The notes beneath the pieces were generated by a model, which saw only the letters and a program-made list of their open reading frames with translations, was not told the origin of the DNA and searched no databases. From assembly GCF_003325755.1 (NCBI RefSeq), contig NZ_QORI02000026.1, positions 1-52,634 on the forward strand: a DNA stretch of 52,634 nt, written 5' to 3'. Numbering within the stretch: the stretch's first letter is position 1; each line of letters begins with the position of its first letter. Below are positions 27,089 to 38,089 of the stretch, one piece after another. Source of the DNA: Pseudomonas sp. SST3 (GTDB lineage: Bacteria > Pseudomonadota > Gammaproteobacteria > Pseudomonadales > Pseudomonadaceae). Both the position numbers and the translations under genes were made by a program.

Positions 27089-28561
27089 TTAGAAAACCGA
27101 GGCGAATTCGCCCAGCTCCACCTGTACGGATTTCAAACGCGTGTAATGCGCGAGCGAAGAAATACCGTTCTCGCGGCCGATGCCGGACTGCTTGTAGCCG
27201 CCAACCGGCATTTGCGCGGCTGACTCTCCCCAGGTGTTGATCCAGCAGATCCCGGCTTCCATTTGATGAATGATGCGGTGAGCGCGCACCAGATCCGGTG
27301 TCACCACACCGGCCGCCAGGCCGTAGTCGCTGTCATTGGCGCGGCGCACCGCTTCCTCTTCGTCGTCATAGGGCAGCAGGCTCAGTACCGGGCCGAAGAT
27401 TTCTTCGCGGGCGATGATCATATCGTCGGTACAGTCGCTGAAGATGGTCGGCTCGATGTAGGCGCCCCGGCCGAACTCTCCGCTGGTCACCCGTTCACCC
27501 CCACACAGCAGGCGCGCGCCCTGCGCCTTGCCCTTGGCGATGTAGCCCAGCACGTTCTGCATATGGCCGAAGCTGACCATGGGGCCGAAAGTCGTCTGCT
27601 CATCCTGCGGATCGCCCATGCGGATGCGCTTGACCCGCTCCAGCAGCTTGGCCTCGAACTCGCCGAGCAGCGTGCGCGGCACGAAGACACGGGTGCCATT
27701 GGTGCAGACCTGTCCGGAGCTGAAGAAGTTGGCCATCACCGCTATGTCCGCCGCGCGATTCAGATCGGCGTCTTCGCAGACGATCAGCGGCGACTTGCCG
27801 CCCAATTCCATGGTCACGTCCTTCAGCGAAGAACTCGCCGCGCTGGCCATGACTTTCTTGCCCGTCGCCACGCCACCGGTGAAAGACACCTTGGCGATGC
27901 GCGGGTGCTCGGTGAGCATGGCACCGATCTCGGCACCGGTGCCGGTCAGCACGTTGAACACGCCTGCCGGCAGCCCTGCCTCGGTGAATATCTCGGCAAG
28001 CTTGAGCGCGCTCAGCGAGGTCACTTCACTGGGTTTGAAAATCATCGCGTTACCGGCAGCCAGCGCCGGTGCGGCCTTCCACAGGGCGATCTGGATCGGA
28101 TAGTTCCACGCGCCGATCCCGGCCACCACGCCGAGCGGTTCACGCCGGGTATAGACGAAACTGGTGTCGCGCAGCGGGATCTGCTCGCCTTCGATGGCGG
28201 GTGCGAGGCCGGCGTAGTACTCGAGCACGTCGGCACCGGTGACGATATCGACGCTGCGGGTTTCCATCAGCGGCTTGCCGGTGTCCAGGGTTTCCAGCAG
28301 TGCCAGTTCGTTGTTGCGCTCACGTAGCAGATCGACCGCCTTGCGCATGATGCGAGAACGCTCCATACCGGTCAGTGCCGCCCAGATCTTCTGGCCTTTC
28401 TCGGCGCTGGCGACCGCGCGTTCGAGATCGGCGCGGGTTGCCTGAGCGACCTCCGCGAGTACCTCACCGTTGGCCGGATTGACGCTTTCGAACACGTCGC
28501 CACCGCTGGCATTGGAATAGGCACCATCGATATAGAGCTGTTGACGTGGATAACGGGCCAT
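27089..28561 (-). CDS. betB: Betaine aldehyde dehydrogenase
   Basis: The 490-residue aldehyde dehydrogenase oxidises betaine aldehyde to glycine betaine with NAD(P)+. The general-base Glu is in [13 protein letters not shown] and the catalytic Cys in [15 protein letters not shown]. The asparagine for the oxyanion is in [21 protein letters not shown], and the cofactor-binding [11 protein letters not shown] is also present. Length and motifs match Pseudomonas BetB. AGAGGT lies before ATG. It sits between betT and betA in one direction, 61 bases before betA, and should be co-transcribed with them for osmoprotection and choline catabolism. Confidence 0.95.
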   Translation of the reverse strand: MARYPRQQLYIDGAYSNASGGDVFESVNPANGEVLAEVAQATRADLERAVASAEKGQKIWAALTGMERSRIMRKAVDLLRERNNELALLETLDTGKPLMETRSVDIVTGADVLEYYAGLAPAIEGEQIPLRDTSFVYTRREPLGVVAGIGAWNYPIQIALWKAAPALAAGNAMIFKPSEVTSLSALKLAEIFTEAGLPAGVFNVLTGTGAEIGAMLTEHPRIAKVSFTGGVATGKKVMASAASSSLKDVTMELGGKSPLIVCEDADLNRAADIAVMANFFSSGQVCTNGTRVFVPRTLLGEFEAKLLERVKRIRMGDPQDEQTTFGPMVSFGHMQNVLGYIAKGKAQGARLLCGGERVTSGEFGRGAYIEPTIFSDCTDDMIIAREEIFGPVLSLLPYDDEEEAVRRANDSDYGLAAGVVTPDLVRAHRIIHQMEAGICWINTWGESAAQMPVGGYKQSGIGRENGISSLAHYTRLKSVQVELGEFASVF

Positions 28562-28657
28562 GATTTACCTCTTTCGTCGTCCGAATGGCGGCGACCGAGT
28601 GGGCCGCTGCCACGGGTTGGAAGGACACGGGCCAGCCTGCAGCCGGCCGTGCAGGGA

Positions 28658-30727
28658 TCAGCTGGCGCCAGGGACAGTGCCCGGCTCGGATGCATCGCCA
28701 GCCAGGGCGCCTTTCTCGCGCTGCAGATGCAGAAACTGCATGTGGTGTTCGTAGTGATCGAGGATGTCTTCGATCAGCTGCCGTTTTGAGTAGCCCATCA
28801 GGTCGTAGCCGAGACTCCCCTGGCGCAGGTGCACTTCGAGGCGGTAGTAGTGGGCACGGCTGCTCTGGGTCCGTACGGCAAACGAAGGCATGGAGCCGCG
28901 CACCGGCCAGATCTGATAGGTAAAATCCTGCTCGCTGCCGAGATTGACGTTGAGGATCAGATGCTCGTTGCCAGACTCGCCCTCGATGATTTCCACCGGC
29001 ACGCCCTTTTCACCGAGCGCCTGGCGGATTTCCTCCATGGCCGGCTTGCATACCTCGTGCAGATAGCGGCGGATCTGCGACTGGCTGGGAAAGCTCATCG
29101 CACGCGAGAGCCGCTGGCTCCAGTTCATGTGTGCATGTTCCAGCGTCGCGCGGCCGGACAACTGCCCAGGAAGACTCTTCTGGATACTGTCCGCCATCTC
29201 TCCTTCGACATGCAGCGCTTTGAACAGGCCGACCATCATGAACAGCAGGACGATGGAGAATGGCAGTCCCATGATCACCACGGTGCCCTGCAATGCCGTC
29301 AAGCCACCGGCGATCAGCAGCGCTAATGTCAGCACGCCGATGATGGCAGCCCAGAGAACGCGCATCCAAACAGGCGCATCGTTGTTCACGTCCTTGAGGA
29401 TCGAGGTGAAGTTGGACAGCACCAACGAGCCCGAGTCACCGGACGTGACGAAGAACACAATCGCCAGAATGGTCGCCACCGCAGTCGTCAGACCTGCCCA
29501 AGGCAGGCTCTGAAGGAACAGATAGATCGAGGAGCCTGGATTGCTCACCGCTTGCGCGCCGAACTCGACTGCGCCATTCATGACCATGTCGATGGCACTG
29601 TTACCCATGATCGACATCCAGGCCATCATGAAAGCCAGTGGCAACAACAAGGTACCGATCACGAACTCGCGGATGGTCCGACCCCGTGAGATACGCGCGA
29701 GGAACAGCCCGACGAAGGGCCCCCACGCGATCCACCAGGCCCAGAAGAAAACGGTCCAGGCATTCAGCCAATCGGTGGGCTGATCATAGGCGTAGGTATC
29801 GAACGACAGGCTGATGAAGTTGGAGAAGTAGTCTCCGATGTTCATCACCAATGCATTGAGCAGGAAGGTGGTTTGCCCGGCGAACAACACGAACAGCAGC
29901 AACAGCACCGCCAGCAGCATATTGAACTCCGACAGCCGGCGGATGCCGCGCTCCACCCCTGTCGCGGCCGATACTGCCGAGAACACGACGATCAGCACCA
30001 CCAGTACCGCCTGGGTCAAGGTGCCTTCCGGCACGCCGAAAATGTAGTTCAGACCGAAATTCAGCTGGATGATGCCGATGCCGAGACTGGTGGCGATGCC
30101 GAACACCGTTCCCAGCACGGCGGCGGTGTCGACGGTATGTCCGACGGGCCCGTAAATGCCTTTACCGAAAATCGGATAGAGCGACGAGCGAATCGACAGC
30201 GGCAGACCCTGGCGAAAACTGAAATACGCCAGCGACATGCCCACCAGCGTATACACACCCCAGCCGGACAGCCCCCAATGAAGGAACGTTAGCTCCATTG
30301 CGTGACGCGCCGCCTGAGCGGTGCCACCCTCGCCTACCGGCGGCTCGAGGAACTGGGTGATCGGCTCGGCGATGCAGAAAAACAGCAGGTCGATGCCGAT
30401 CCCTGCCGAGAACAGCATCGCAGCCCAGGTGATTACGTTGAACTCGGGTTTCGAATGATCAGGCCCAAGCCTGATCTTGCCGTAGCGACTGGTGGCGATA
30501 ACGACCACGAACAGCAGATACACCAACACGGCAAGAAAATAGAACCAGCCGAAGGTGTTTGAAATCCAGCCCAGCACGGTGTTGATGACCGAAAGGGAGG
30601 ACTCCTTGAACACTATGGTCCAGATCGCGAACAGCACGATGGCTATTGCCGAGCTGTAGAAAACGATTGGGTTAATGCGGTCTCGTGATGTCTCGGTGTT
30701 GTCGGATGAGAGCTCAGCCTCGTTCAT
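28658..30727 (-). CDS. betT: BCCT-family choline transporter BetT
   Basis: This roughly 689-residue transporter has 12 membrane segments, starting near PIVFYSSAIAIVLFAIWTIV. The family signature is in the helix with FFWAWWIAWGPFVGLFLARIS (Trp-rich substrate pocket), and a long cytoplasmic C-terminal tail (about 180 residues) is characteristic of the osmosensing BetT type rather than short-tail forms. I place the start at ATG 30725-30727 because AGGAGAT lies about 9 bases upstream; an ATG 13 codons earlier lacks a ribosome-binding site. It is the first gene of betT-betB-betA, so choline uptake and oxidation are linked. Confidence 0.92.
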   Translation of the reverse strand: MNEAELSSDNTETSRDRINPIVFYSSAIAIVLFAIWTIVFKESSLSVINTVLGWISNTFGWFYFLAVLVYLLFVVVIATSRYGKIRLGPDHSKPEFNVITWAAMLFSAGIGIDLLFFCIAEPITQFLEPPVGEGGTAQAARHAMELTFLHWGLSGWGVYTLVGMSLAYFSFRQGLPLSIRSSLYPIFGKGIYGPVGHTVDTAAVLGTVFGIATSLGIGIIQLNFGLNYIFGVPEGTLTQAVLVVLIVVFSAVSAATGVERGIRRLSEFNMLLAVLLLLFVLFAGQTTFLLNALVMNIGDYFSNFISLSFDTYAYDQPTDWLNAWTVFFWAWWIAWGPFVGLFLARISRGRTIREFVIGTLLLPLAFMMAWMSIMGNSAIDMVMNGAVEFGAQAVSNPGSSIYLFLQSLPWAGLTTAVATILAIVFFVTSGDSGSLVLSNFTSILKDVNNDAPVWMRVLWAAIIGVLTLALLIAGGLTALQGTVVIMGLPFSIVLLFMMVGLFKALHVEGEMADSIQKSLPGQLSGRATLEHAHMNWSQRLSRAMSFPSQSQIRRYLHEVCKPAMEEIRQALGEKGVPVEIIEGESGNEHLILNVNLGSEQDFTYQIWPVRGSMPSFAVRTQSSRAHYYRLEVHLRQGSLGYDLMGYSKRQLIEDILDHYEHHMQFLHLQREKGALAGDASEPGTVPGAS

Positions 30728-30902
30728 CAGTTCTATCTCCTGAACTTGTTCTGGCTTTTTTGACATCGCAGTGCGATGAATTGCGGCAGACCGTTTCGAC
30801 TGCTGCGCTCACGTTTGGTTAGGTGCCGCGTTGAACGAAGGCGTGCCGCGTCACGACAGCAGGTAAGATGGCTACCCACGCTTCCACACCACAACGGCAC
30901 GC

Positions 30903-31601
30903 ATGTCCTATTCCGTTTCGCCCATTGGCTTCGTCCGCTCCTGCTTCAAGGAAAAATTCGCTATTCCGCGACAGCCGCAATTGGCGCCCGCCGCGCGAGG
31001 CGTGCTCGAACTGATCTCGCCCTTCGATCAAGCCCATGCGCTGGACGGCCTCGAGCAGGTCAGCCATGTCTGGCTGTTGTTTCTCTTCCATCAGGCACTT
31101 GAAGCCGAACCACGTTTGCGGGTACGCCCACCGCGTCTGGGTGGCAACCGTATGATTGGTGTGTTCGCAACGCGTTCGACGCACCGGCCCAATGGCATCG
31201 GCCAGTCGGTAGTCAGGCTGGAACGGATCGAACCCGGCCGTCTACACCTGTCGGGAATCGATCTACTGGACGGCACACCGGTACTGGATATCAAGCCTTA
31301 CGTTCCCTACGCCGATGCGATTGCCGGCGCGAGCAATGGCCTGGCTAACGAGGCTCCGGAACTCATCGCCGTGCACTGGACCGAGACAAGTCTGCAACAG
31401 GCACGCGGCGAAGCGCTGCGGTTGGGAGAGCCGCTGCAGGAGTTGATAGAGCAATGCCTGGCACAGGATCCGCGACCGGCCTACCAGACACCCACACCGG
31501 AGCGGCGCTACGGCACCCGCCTGTGGGACGTCGAAGTGCGCTGGCATTACCCGGACCCCGCTTCCATTACGGTATTGGAAGTATTACGGGTAGACGGCTA
31601 G
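30903..31601 (+). CDS. trmO: tRNA (N6-threonylcarbamoyladenosine37-N6)-methyltransferase TrmO
   Basis: The 232-residue protein has the TsaA/TrmO N-terminal beta-barrel SAM-binding domain: SPIGFVRSCFKEKFAIPRQP, LEQVSHVWLLFLFH, then GVFATRSTHRPNGIGQSVVR and LDGTPVLDIKPYVPYAD. It methylates t6A37 of a threonine tRNA to m6t6A. A C-terminal segment (ERRYGTRLWDVEVRWHY) is the usual extension of the gammaproteobacterial form. No strong ribosome-binding site precedes ATG 30903. It is divergent from betT across 175 bases and unrelated to its neighbours. Confidence 0.93.
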   Translation: MSYSVSPIGFVRSCFKEKFAIPRQPQLAPAARGVLELISPFDQAHALDGLEQVSHVWLLFLFHQALEAEPRLRVRPPRLGGNRMIGVFATRSTHRPNGIGQSVVRLERIEPGRLHLSGIDLLDGTPVLDIKPYVPYADAIAGASNGLANEAPELIAVHWTETSLQQARGEALRLGEPLQELIEQCLAQDPRPAYQTPTPERRYGTRLWDVEVRWHYPDPASITVLEVLRVDG

Positions 31602-31708
31602 TCTGTGCCGTGCCAGGGCCGGCCTGCCGGGCCCCGCTGCTAGGGGTGCCTACGCAACGAATCGAATGCAGCGTCTTTTCGCCCACCGTAACAGGACAGG
31701 TGACCGTC

Positions 31709-32308
31709 ATGCCCACAGCCGTCGGTATCTACCTTTATCCAGACGTTGAGGTACTCGACTTCTCCGGCCCCTACGAAGTCTTCACCACCGCTACGCGGGT
31801 AGCGCTTCGCGATGGGATGCCGCCGCCCTTCTCGACCTCGACCATCGCCGCACGCAAAGGGTTGGTGCGCGCCAGGGCCGGCCTGGTAGTGCAACCCAAC
31901 TTCAACTTCGCCAACCATCCGCCAATAGATCTACTGATAGTTCCCGGCGGCGTTATAACGGCCGAACTGGAGAACCCTGAGGTTGTGCAGTGGATCGAGA
32001 AGACCGCCGCTCAGGCCGGACTCACCGCCTCCGTGTGCACCGGCGCGTTTCTCCTGGCCAAGGCCAATGTGCTTTACGCCCATAAGGCAACTACGCACTG
32101 GGAAGACCTCACCGAGCTGAAAGCGATGTTTCCGATGCTCCAGGTCGTCGACGGCTGCCGATGGGTTGATGTCGGCCGTTACCTGACTTCGGCGGGCATC
32201 TCAGCCGGGATCGACATGAGCCTGCATCTGGTCGAGCGAATCGCTGGACGCGAGCTGGCCGAGGCCACAGCTCGGCAACTGGATTTCGATTGGCGTGAGA
32301 ACGAATGA
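31709..32308 (+). CDS. DJ-1/PfpI family protein
   Basis: The 199-residue protein has the class-I glutamine amidotransferase-like fold: IYLYPDVEVLDFSGPYEVF, LLIVPGG and the nucleophile elbow SVCTGAFLLAKA with the reactive Cys. TTHWEDL supplies the following His region. It resembles the amidase-like domain of the AraC-type GATase regulators but has no DNA-binding domain. Possible roles include isonitrile hydratase (InhA)-like activity or glyoxalase/chaperone functions. ATG 31709 has AGGACAGG upstream; the open frame extends left without family sequence. Confidence 0.85.
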   Translation: MPTAVGIYLYPDVEVLDFSGPYEVFTTATRVALRDGMPPPFSTSTIAARKGLVRARAGLVVQPNFNFANHPPIDLLIVPGGVITAELENPEVVQWIEKTAAQAGLTASVCTGAFLLAKANVLYAHKATTHWEDLTELKAMFPMLQVVDGCRWVDVGRYLTSAGISAGIDMSLHLVERIAGRELAEATARQLDFDWRENE

Positions 32309-32362
32309 CTGAGGCTCGGGCAACACCAGCTTGCTGTACTGCCCGCCCCAGCCAGTCGGAAG

Positions 32363-34900
32363 CTACTGACGTGCCGGGGTGAGCAATAGCCGTTGGGTGC
32401 CGTAGACCTTGTCGAGATTCTCTGGCTTGAATGGGAAGCTCACGTAGCCGCCTTTCAGCCAGGCCTCGATACCGTCGGCGTAGTGCGGGCTCGCCGGGTT
32501 GCCGGACTGACCGGAACTGTTGAGCCCGATCATCGGCTCGTCACGCCCGAAGTCGACGATGATGCGCATCGCCGGGATCAGCCAGGTATCGAAGTTGTCG
32601 CCCCAGCGGTAGGCCGAAACGTTCAAGGTGCTGTGATCGCCGCCAGCCGCGTATGGGCCGCGGTCCAGATAGCCGCTGATTGCGTTGATGCCAGCGCGCT
32701 GACTGGTGGACATGTAAGGCGCCAGCTGCGTCGTACCCGTCTGCCAGGTATAGGTATGCAGTTTGCCCCAGCGCCAGCTAGTGCGATCAGCGCCCTGGGC
32801 CGCCTCCATCCGGCTGATCGCCGCCGCCAGAGAACGCGCCAGAACAGCGGGCTTATCTTCCTGACGGGGGGTGCTCAGGTCATCCCAGAACGGGCTGTCG
32901 TCGCGCCCCAGCAGATGATCCGCCTGTGCCGAGTAAGAGGCGTTTGCGGTTTCCACCAGCGCCTTCCACGCGGCGCTATTGTCCGGCCCCAACTCATCGA
33001 GAAAGATCTGACGAGCCGATTCCATCAGAAATGCCTCATACAGGGCGGCATCGCCTGAATCGGCAGCGAGCTTGCCATCGAAACTCAGCAGTATCGACAG
33101 CGCCTCGCGCGCCCTGCCCCGCTCAGGTTCGGCGAGCGCATCGATAGCGGTTTTTAGCGACTCTGCCATTCCCGGCGCCTGCAGCATGGTCTGCAGTTTG
33201 GCGGCGAAGGTCGTGGTCTGATCGTATTGCATCGCGATCACGCTGCGGCTGTCCTGCTTGCCCTGTGCGAGCAGCTCCGCAATTCGCTCGGCGCGCTCCG
33301 GGTAGTACCAGGAATTAGACAGCTGCATACCGTAGCCCTTGGGCACGGTGCGCTGGTTGGCCGTCGCGAGCCAGCCTTGCGCGGGGTCCTGATCATAGGG
33401 GTGCAGCATGGGATCGGCGTATCCATCCCAGTCATATCGCCCGTCCCAACCCGGCGACGGCACCAGACCCACCCCTTCACGACGATTCGGGTAGCGCCCT
33501 GTCACCTGCCAACCGGTGCTTTGCTGGTCGGCAAATACAATGTTGAGTGCGGCGGCACGGATATCGCGAGTCGCCTCGAACGCCTGATCCACCGATTGCG
33601 CGCGGGTCAGGTCAAAAAACGCATCCAGCGATCGGTCGGCTTCGAACTGTGTCGTCTTGAGCGCCAGCCCATAACCGCTGCTCAGCTGCAACGGTTGCAG
33701 GGGATGCTTGCGCTCGCCCAGCACGCTGTTCAGCAGCGGCCCATTACGAGTCTCGTAGATGGTTTCGCGAACCGGTCGCGCGCCCTTGATGAAGAAGGTC
33801 TCGTGACGTTCGCGAGCCGGCACCCACTTGCCATCAGCGAGATACAGCAGGCGTCCACCTTCACGGCGCACCTGCTCCAGAAACAGATCCTGGGTATCGC
33901 CCATGACCATGGTCATACCCCAGCCCAGTTTACCGTTGAAGCCCGCCACTACCGCGGGCACGCCAGCGATCGTGACCCCGGCGGCCTGGAACTTGGGTGA
34001 GCGGATCTGCACGAAATTCCAGTACGAGGGCATCGACAGCGGCAGGTGCGTGTCGTTGGCCATCAGTGGTTTGCCACTGCGGGTATTGCTGCCCGATACC
34101 GCCCAATTGTTGGAAGCGGCGACGCCAAGCATGCTCATCGAAGCCACCCGTGAGGCCGCACTGTCGAGCGCGGCCAGGCCTGGTATCTCGCCGCTCAGCT
34201 TCAGCCCTTCAAGCTTGTCGGCCTCCCCGAACGGCAGTGGCTCGTCAGGATAGGTGGGCAGCAGCCAGGCGAGCTTGTCGCTACCGACTTTCTGCGTCAT
34301 GGTCAGCGAGGCGATTTCTTCCTGAAGATTGACTGCCAGGCCGAAATTCAGCAGACAGAACACCAGTACCGAATCCTCGGCCTTCCAGTACTCAGGCGTA
34401 TAACCGGCGGCGGCCAGATCCATTGGTAACTTGTCGCGATGACGGAATAGGTACGCATTGACGCCCCGCGCGTAGACCTCGAAGAACCGTTTCATCCGCG
34501 GCGAGCTTTCCCGATAGAGCACCGCAGCGCTTTGCCGAAGATTCGCGGCGCGCATGAAGCGGTCGATCTCAAGCACACCTGGTCCTGCCATCTCGGCCAG
34601 GCGTCCTTCGGCCATAAGACGCAGGCTGACCATCTGACTCAGGCGATCAGTGGCGTGCACGTAACCCAGACCGAACAGCGCGTCATGAAACGTGGCCGTC
34701 TCGATCAATGGCATCCCTAACGTGTTGCGGCGAATGCTCACGCTCTTATCCAGGCCGGTGATCGGCTGGACGCCGTGCGCAGGTGGCAGGCTGTCGCTGT
34801 AGCGGCTATCCAGATATGCCTGACAGCCGCCGAGGCCACCGGCCACCAATGCAGCGCCCAGAGTCAGGCGAACCAGAACAAACGGCAGACGCAGAGACAT
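32363..34900 (-). CDS. quiP: Penicillin-acylase family protein, QuiP-like AHL acylase
   Basis: The 845-residue Ntn-hydrolase is predicted to be a self-processing acylase. The N-terminus ends in GGLGGC, a lipobox-like site suggesting a lipoprotein. The alpha subunit follows, and cleavage before Ser263 ([15 protein letters not shown]) would free the nucleophilic serine of the beta subunit. Other family residues are [17 protein letters not shown] and [19 protein letters not shown]. Length and order closely match QuiP (PA1032), an acyl-homoserine-lactone acylase of P. aeruginosa; the actual substrate could also be another amide. AAGGAG lies 6-7 bases before the ATG. The three small genes upstream in the same direction match the PA1031-1030 neighbourhood as I recall it. 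Confidence 0.85.
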   Translation of the reverse strand: MSLRLPFVLVRLTLGAALVAGGLGGCQAYLDSRYSDSLPPAHGVQPITGLDKSVSIRRNTLGMPLIETATFHDALFGLGYVHATDRLSQMVSLRLMAEGRLAEMAGPGVLEIDRFMRAANLRQSAAVLYRESSPRMKRFFEVYARGVNAYLFRHRDKLPMDLAAAGYTPEYWKAEDSVLVFCLLNFGLAVNLQEEIASLTMTQKVGSDKLAWLLPTYPDEPLPFGEADKLEGLKLSGEIPGLAALDSAASRVASMSMLGVAASNNWAVSGSNTRSGKPLMANDTHLPLSMPSYWNFVQIRSPKFQAAGVTIAGVPAVVAGFNGKLGWGMTMVMGDTQDLFLEQVRREGGRLLYLADGKWVPARERHETFFIKGARPVRETIYETRNGPLLNSVLGERKHPLQPLQLSSGYGLALKTTQFEADRSLDAFFDLTRAQSVDQAFEATRDIRAAALNIVFADQQSTGWQVTGRYPNRREGVGLVPSPGWDGRYDWDGYADPMLHPYDQDPAQGWLATANQRTVPKGYGMQLSNSWYYPERAERIAELLAQGKQDSRSVIAMQYDQTTTFAAKLQTMLQAPGMAESLKTAIDALAEPERGRAREALSILLSFDGKLAADSGDAALYEAFLMESARQIFLDELGPDNSAAWKALVETANASYSAQADHLLGRDDSPFWDDLSTPRQEDKPAVLARSLAAAISRMEAAQGADRTSWRWGKLHTYTWQTGTTQLAPYMSTSQRAGINAISGYLDRGPYAAGGDHSTLNVSAYRWGDNFDTWLIPAMRIIVDFGRDEPMIGLNSSGQSGNPASPHYADGIEAWLKGGYVSFPFKPENLDKVYGTQRLLLTPARQ

Positions 34901-34969
34901 CAACGGCTCCTTACAGGCAGGGCACTACGAGATAGAGAGAATAGATGGTGTGATGCGAAGCCGTTGCGC

Positions 34970-35434
34970 TCAGGCAGCTTGGCGGTTTTTTGGCAGCGCT
35001 TCGTCGAGCAGCCAGCGAGCGGAGCGGCGCGCCTCGGCCTTGTGCTGCAGTTCGAGCGCGCTGAAGTTGGCTTCATGACGCCGGCGCTCGTGCTTATCCA
35101 GTGCCTTCCACGCAGCATGCGTCGGCACTTGCTCGGTCGCCTCGAAGAGCATCTGGAAAACCTGGCAGCGAGGGTCCTGGCCAAGGTTCGAGTCGTAGTT
35201 GTCCAGCAGGACCTTGATTCGGATCGCGCCCTCGATCAGGGGCACCTGCTCATCCAGCAGGCTACCGGCGAGCACCCGCAGATCCGCCGCGAGGGCGGCG
35301 TGCTGCTGCGCCTGCATATCGGCAAGCTGTTGCTCTCTGCGCCAGACCCTGCGCCATAGATGCAGGGCATATCCGGCCAATGCTGCAATCAGCAGCAGAC
35401 CGGAAATCAGCAACGCTATGGCGAGGGGCGTCAT
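34970..35434 (-). CDS. DUF2489-family membrane-anchored protein
   Basis: The 154-residue protein begins MTPLAIALLISGLLLIAALA, a single N-terminal membrane helix, followed by a cytoplasmic or periplasmic coiled region (LWRRVWRREQQLADMQAQQH). The DUF2489 core has GSLLDEQVPLIEGAIRIKVL, then KHERRRHEANFSALEL. I take the ATG at 35432-35434 because the longer frame adds 25 unrelated, non-hydrophobic residues. It lies between the SEC-C gene and the acylase gene in the same direction. Function unknown. Confidence 0.8.
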   Translation of the reverse strand: MTPLAIALLISGLLLIAALAGYALHLWRRVWRREQQLADMQAQQHAALAADLRVLAGSLLDEQVPLIEGAIRIKVLLDNYDSNLGQDPRCQVFQMLFEATEQVPTHAAWKALDKHERRRHEANFSALELQHKAEARRSARWLLDEALPKNRQAA

Positions 35435-35441
35435 GGGCGGA

Positions 35442-35633
35442 TCAAGCTCCGTGGCACTTCTTGAATTTTTTCTGACTGCCGCACGGGCACGGATCATTCC
35501 GGCCGACATCCTTCAGCGGATTGCGAACCGGGTCATGGCTATGGTTGCAGTGCGGGCCGTGGACGTGCCCTTGATCTGCATGCTCGTGATCGTGGTTGCA
35601 ATCAGGACCGTGCACGTGGGTTTCATGGTTCAT
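35442..35633 (-). CDS. Small His-rich protein with SEC-C zinc motif
   Basis: The 63-residue product has two parts. The N-terminal 35 residues are rich in His and Cys, with repeated [11 protein letters not shown] and [12 protein letters not shown] units likely to bind Zn, Ni or Cu. The C-terminus [17 protein letters not shown] is the SEC-C motif also found at the end of SecA, which binds zinc. It lies 7 bases before the DUF2489 gene. Stand-alone SEC-C proteins are common in Pseudomonas but poorly characterised. A role in metal storage or chaperoning is inference. Confidence 0.85.
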   Translation of the reverse strand: MNHETHVHGPDCNHDHEHADQGHVHGPHCNHSHDPVRNPLKDVGRNDPCPCGSQKKFKKCHGA

Positions 35634-35642
35634 CGGTGTAGT

Positions 35643-36140
35643 CTACTCGGGGATAAAGTTGCCGGGGATTATCTCGCCATTGGTGGCGATGTGCACGCGC
35701 CGACCGAGCAGCAGGCCCGTTTTCAACTCACCTTCCAGACGATAGGCGATTGGCCGGTCCGGCTTTTCCAGTAGCCGTACGATGTACTTCATGTGCCGCC
35801 AGAGATTGGTATAAATCGGGACTTCGTAGTAATCGAAGCCATGAGCAGGCACCGTAGCCCAGCCACTGGACTCGCCGCTCGCCAGTTCAATGTCATTGAG
35901 ATGAACGGTGTAGACCAGGCCACGCACCGGCAGGCTCTGCTCATTGGGATTGTCGATACGGAAACGCAGCATGAATTGCTGCTCGAGAAGTCTCGCCTTG
36001 ATGATCTCGACGTCCGTGAGCTGAACGCGAGGATCCTGGAAATCGCTGCTGAACCAGGTCGAACAACCGGAAAGGCCGGATAGCAGCCCCAGCAAAACCA
36101 CTGCTCTCGATATTCTTTTTATAGGTGCGTGGCAAAGCAT
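35643..36140 (-). CDS. LEA type 2 (LEA14-like) lipoprotein
   Basis: The 165-residue protein has a lipoprotein signal, VVLLGLLSGLSGC, with Cys around residue 26, followed by a water-stress/WHy domain: PRVQLTDVEIIKARLLEQQF, LRFRIDNPNEQSLPVRGLVY. LEA14-type lipoproteins occur widely in Pseudomonas and are thought to be stress related. The start is ATG at 36138-36140 after GGAG; the longer frame adds 25 residues before the signal sequence. It is first in a minus-strand run with the SEC-C, DUF2489 and acylase genes. Confidence 0.83.
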   Translation of the reverse strand: MLCHAPIKRISRAVVLLGLLSGLSGCSTWFSSDFQDPRVQLTDVEIIKARLLEQQFMLRFRIDNPNEQSLPVRGLVYTVHLNDIELASGESSGWATVPAHGFDYYEVPIYTNLWRHMKYIVRLLEKPDRPIAYRLEGELKTGLLLGRRVHIATNGEIIPGNFIPE

Positions 36141-36321
36141 TCCGGTACTCCAAAGGACGGCCAAGTGTAGCAAGCGGCGGATCGGCTGCAATGGGTTGTT
36201 TGGCGAAATTAGCACGTCCCTGCTACGTCTTTGCTACGCCCGGCGTCGCTCCCTACAGCAACCATAAAGGCCTTCGCCGCGCAATGGTTTCCCGTTCCCA
36301 AGCAGTCGCCAGCCGCGTCCT

Positions 36322-37059
<738 letters not shown>

Positions 37060-37074
37060 CTATTGTTTCCTTGG

Positions 37075-38073
37075 TCAAACGATCAGTTTGGCTGCTTTGA
37101 GCGCAGCGATGGATGCGCGCCAACGCGGATCCTGCTTGTACTCCAGCGAGCCCGAAGCACGGCTGCGCATCTTTGCGAGCATCGGCGATGGCTGCGCACC
37201 GAGGCGCTGCAATGCCGACAACGCCAACTCGGCGGCTCCTCGGTCGTTGCACACCAGCCCCATGTCGCAGCCTGCCGTTAACGCCGCTTCGATGCGGCTC
37301 GCAGCGTCGCCCGCGACATGCGCACCGGCCATCGACAGGTCGTCGCTGAAAATCACGCCGCGGAAACCCAGCTCCTTACGCAGAATGTCCTGCAACCAAC
37401 GCTGGGAAAAACCGGCCGGCTTGTCGTCCACCTGCGGATAGATCACATGCGCCGGCATCACTGCATCGAGCTCGCTCACCAGCTGCTGGAACGGAACCAG
37501 ATCATGGCTGCGCAACTCGTCCATTCCGCGCTCGTCAACCGGAATCGCGACATGCGAATCGGCTTCCGCCCAGCCATGACCGGGAAAATGCTTGCCGGTC
37601 GCGGCCATTCCGGCGCTGTGCATGCCTTTTATAAAGGCACCGGCCAGCTCGGCCGCACGCTGCGGATCACCGTCGAATGCTCGGGAACCAACCACCGCGC
37701 TGCGCTGGTGATCAAGATCGAGCACTGGCGCGAAGCTGAAGTCCAGCCCGACCGCCAGTACTTCAGTTGCCATCACCCATCCGCAAACCTCAGCCAACCC
37801 CTTTGCATCGGCATGCGAGGCAAACTCACGCATCGCCGGCAGACGGACGAAATCACGCCGTAGCCGCTGGACGCGCCCTCCCTCCTGATCGACAGCCAGC
37901 AGAATGTCGGGGCGTACAGCTCGAATCGCGCGACAGAGCGCCTGCACCTGCAGCACGCTTTCGATATTGCGGGCAAACAGAATCAGCCCGCCTACTTCCG
38001 GCTGGCGCAGCAACTGGCGATCCTCGGCGGTCAGCCAGGTGCCGGCGATGTCCAGCATCAATGAACCTTGCAT
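37075..38073 (-). CDS. nagZ: Beta-N-acetylhexosaminidase NagZ
   Basis: The 332-residue GH3 enzyme removes GlcNAc from anhydro-muropeptides in the cytoplasm during peptidoglycan recycling. The substrate loop with the catalytic His and Asp is in ATGKHFPGHGWAEADSHVAIP, and the nucleophile Asp in VIFSDDLSMAGA. LLAVDQEGGRVQRLR is the other family signature. Sequence and length match NagZ (PA3005) of P. aeruginosa. Its muropeptide products can induce AmpC beta-lactamase in species that have AmpR. It lies upstream of the thioinosine phosphorylase gene in one operon. Confidence 0.95.
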   Translation of the reverse strand: MQGSLMLDIAGTWLTAEDRQLLRQPEVGGLILFARNIESVLQVQALCRAIRAVRPDILLAVDQEGGRVQRLRRDFVRLPAMREFASHADAKGLAEVCGWVMATEVLAVGLDFSFAPVLDLDHQRSAVVGSRAFDGDPQRAAELAGAFIKGMHSAGMAATGKHFPGHGWAEADSHVAIPVDERGMDELRSHDLVPFQQLVSELDAVMPAHVIYPQVDDKPAGFSQRWLQDILRKELGFRGVIFSDDLSMAGAHVAGDAASRIEAALTAGCDMGLVCNDRGAAELALSALQRLGAQPSPMLAKMRSRASGSLEYKQDPRWRASIAALKAAKLIV

Positions 38074-38089
38074 GATAATGAGCAGATCC

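Noticed and set aside
25606..28327. Long plus-strand frames opposite betA and betB
   Set aside because: They are antisense shadows; the dehydrogenase motifs are on the minus strand.
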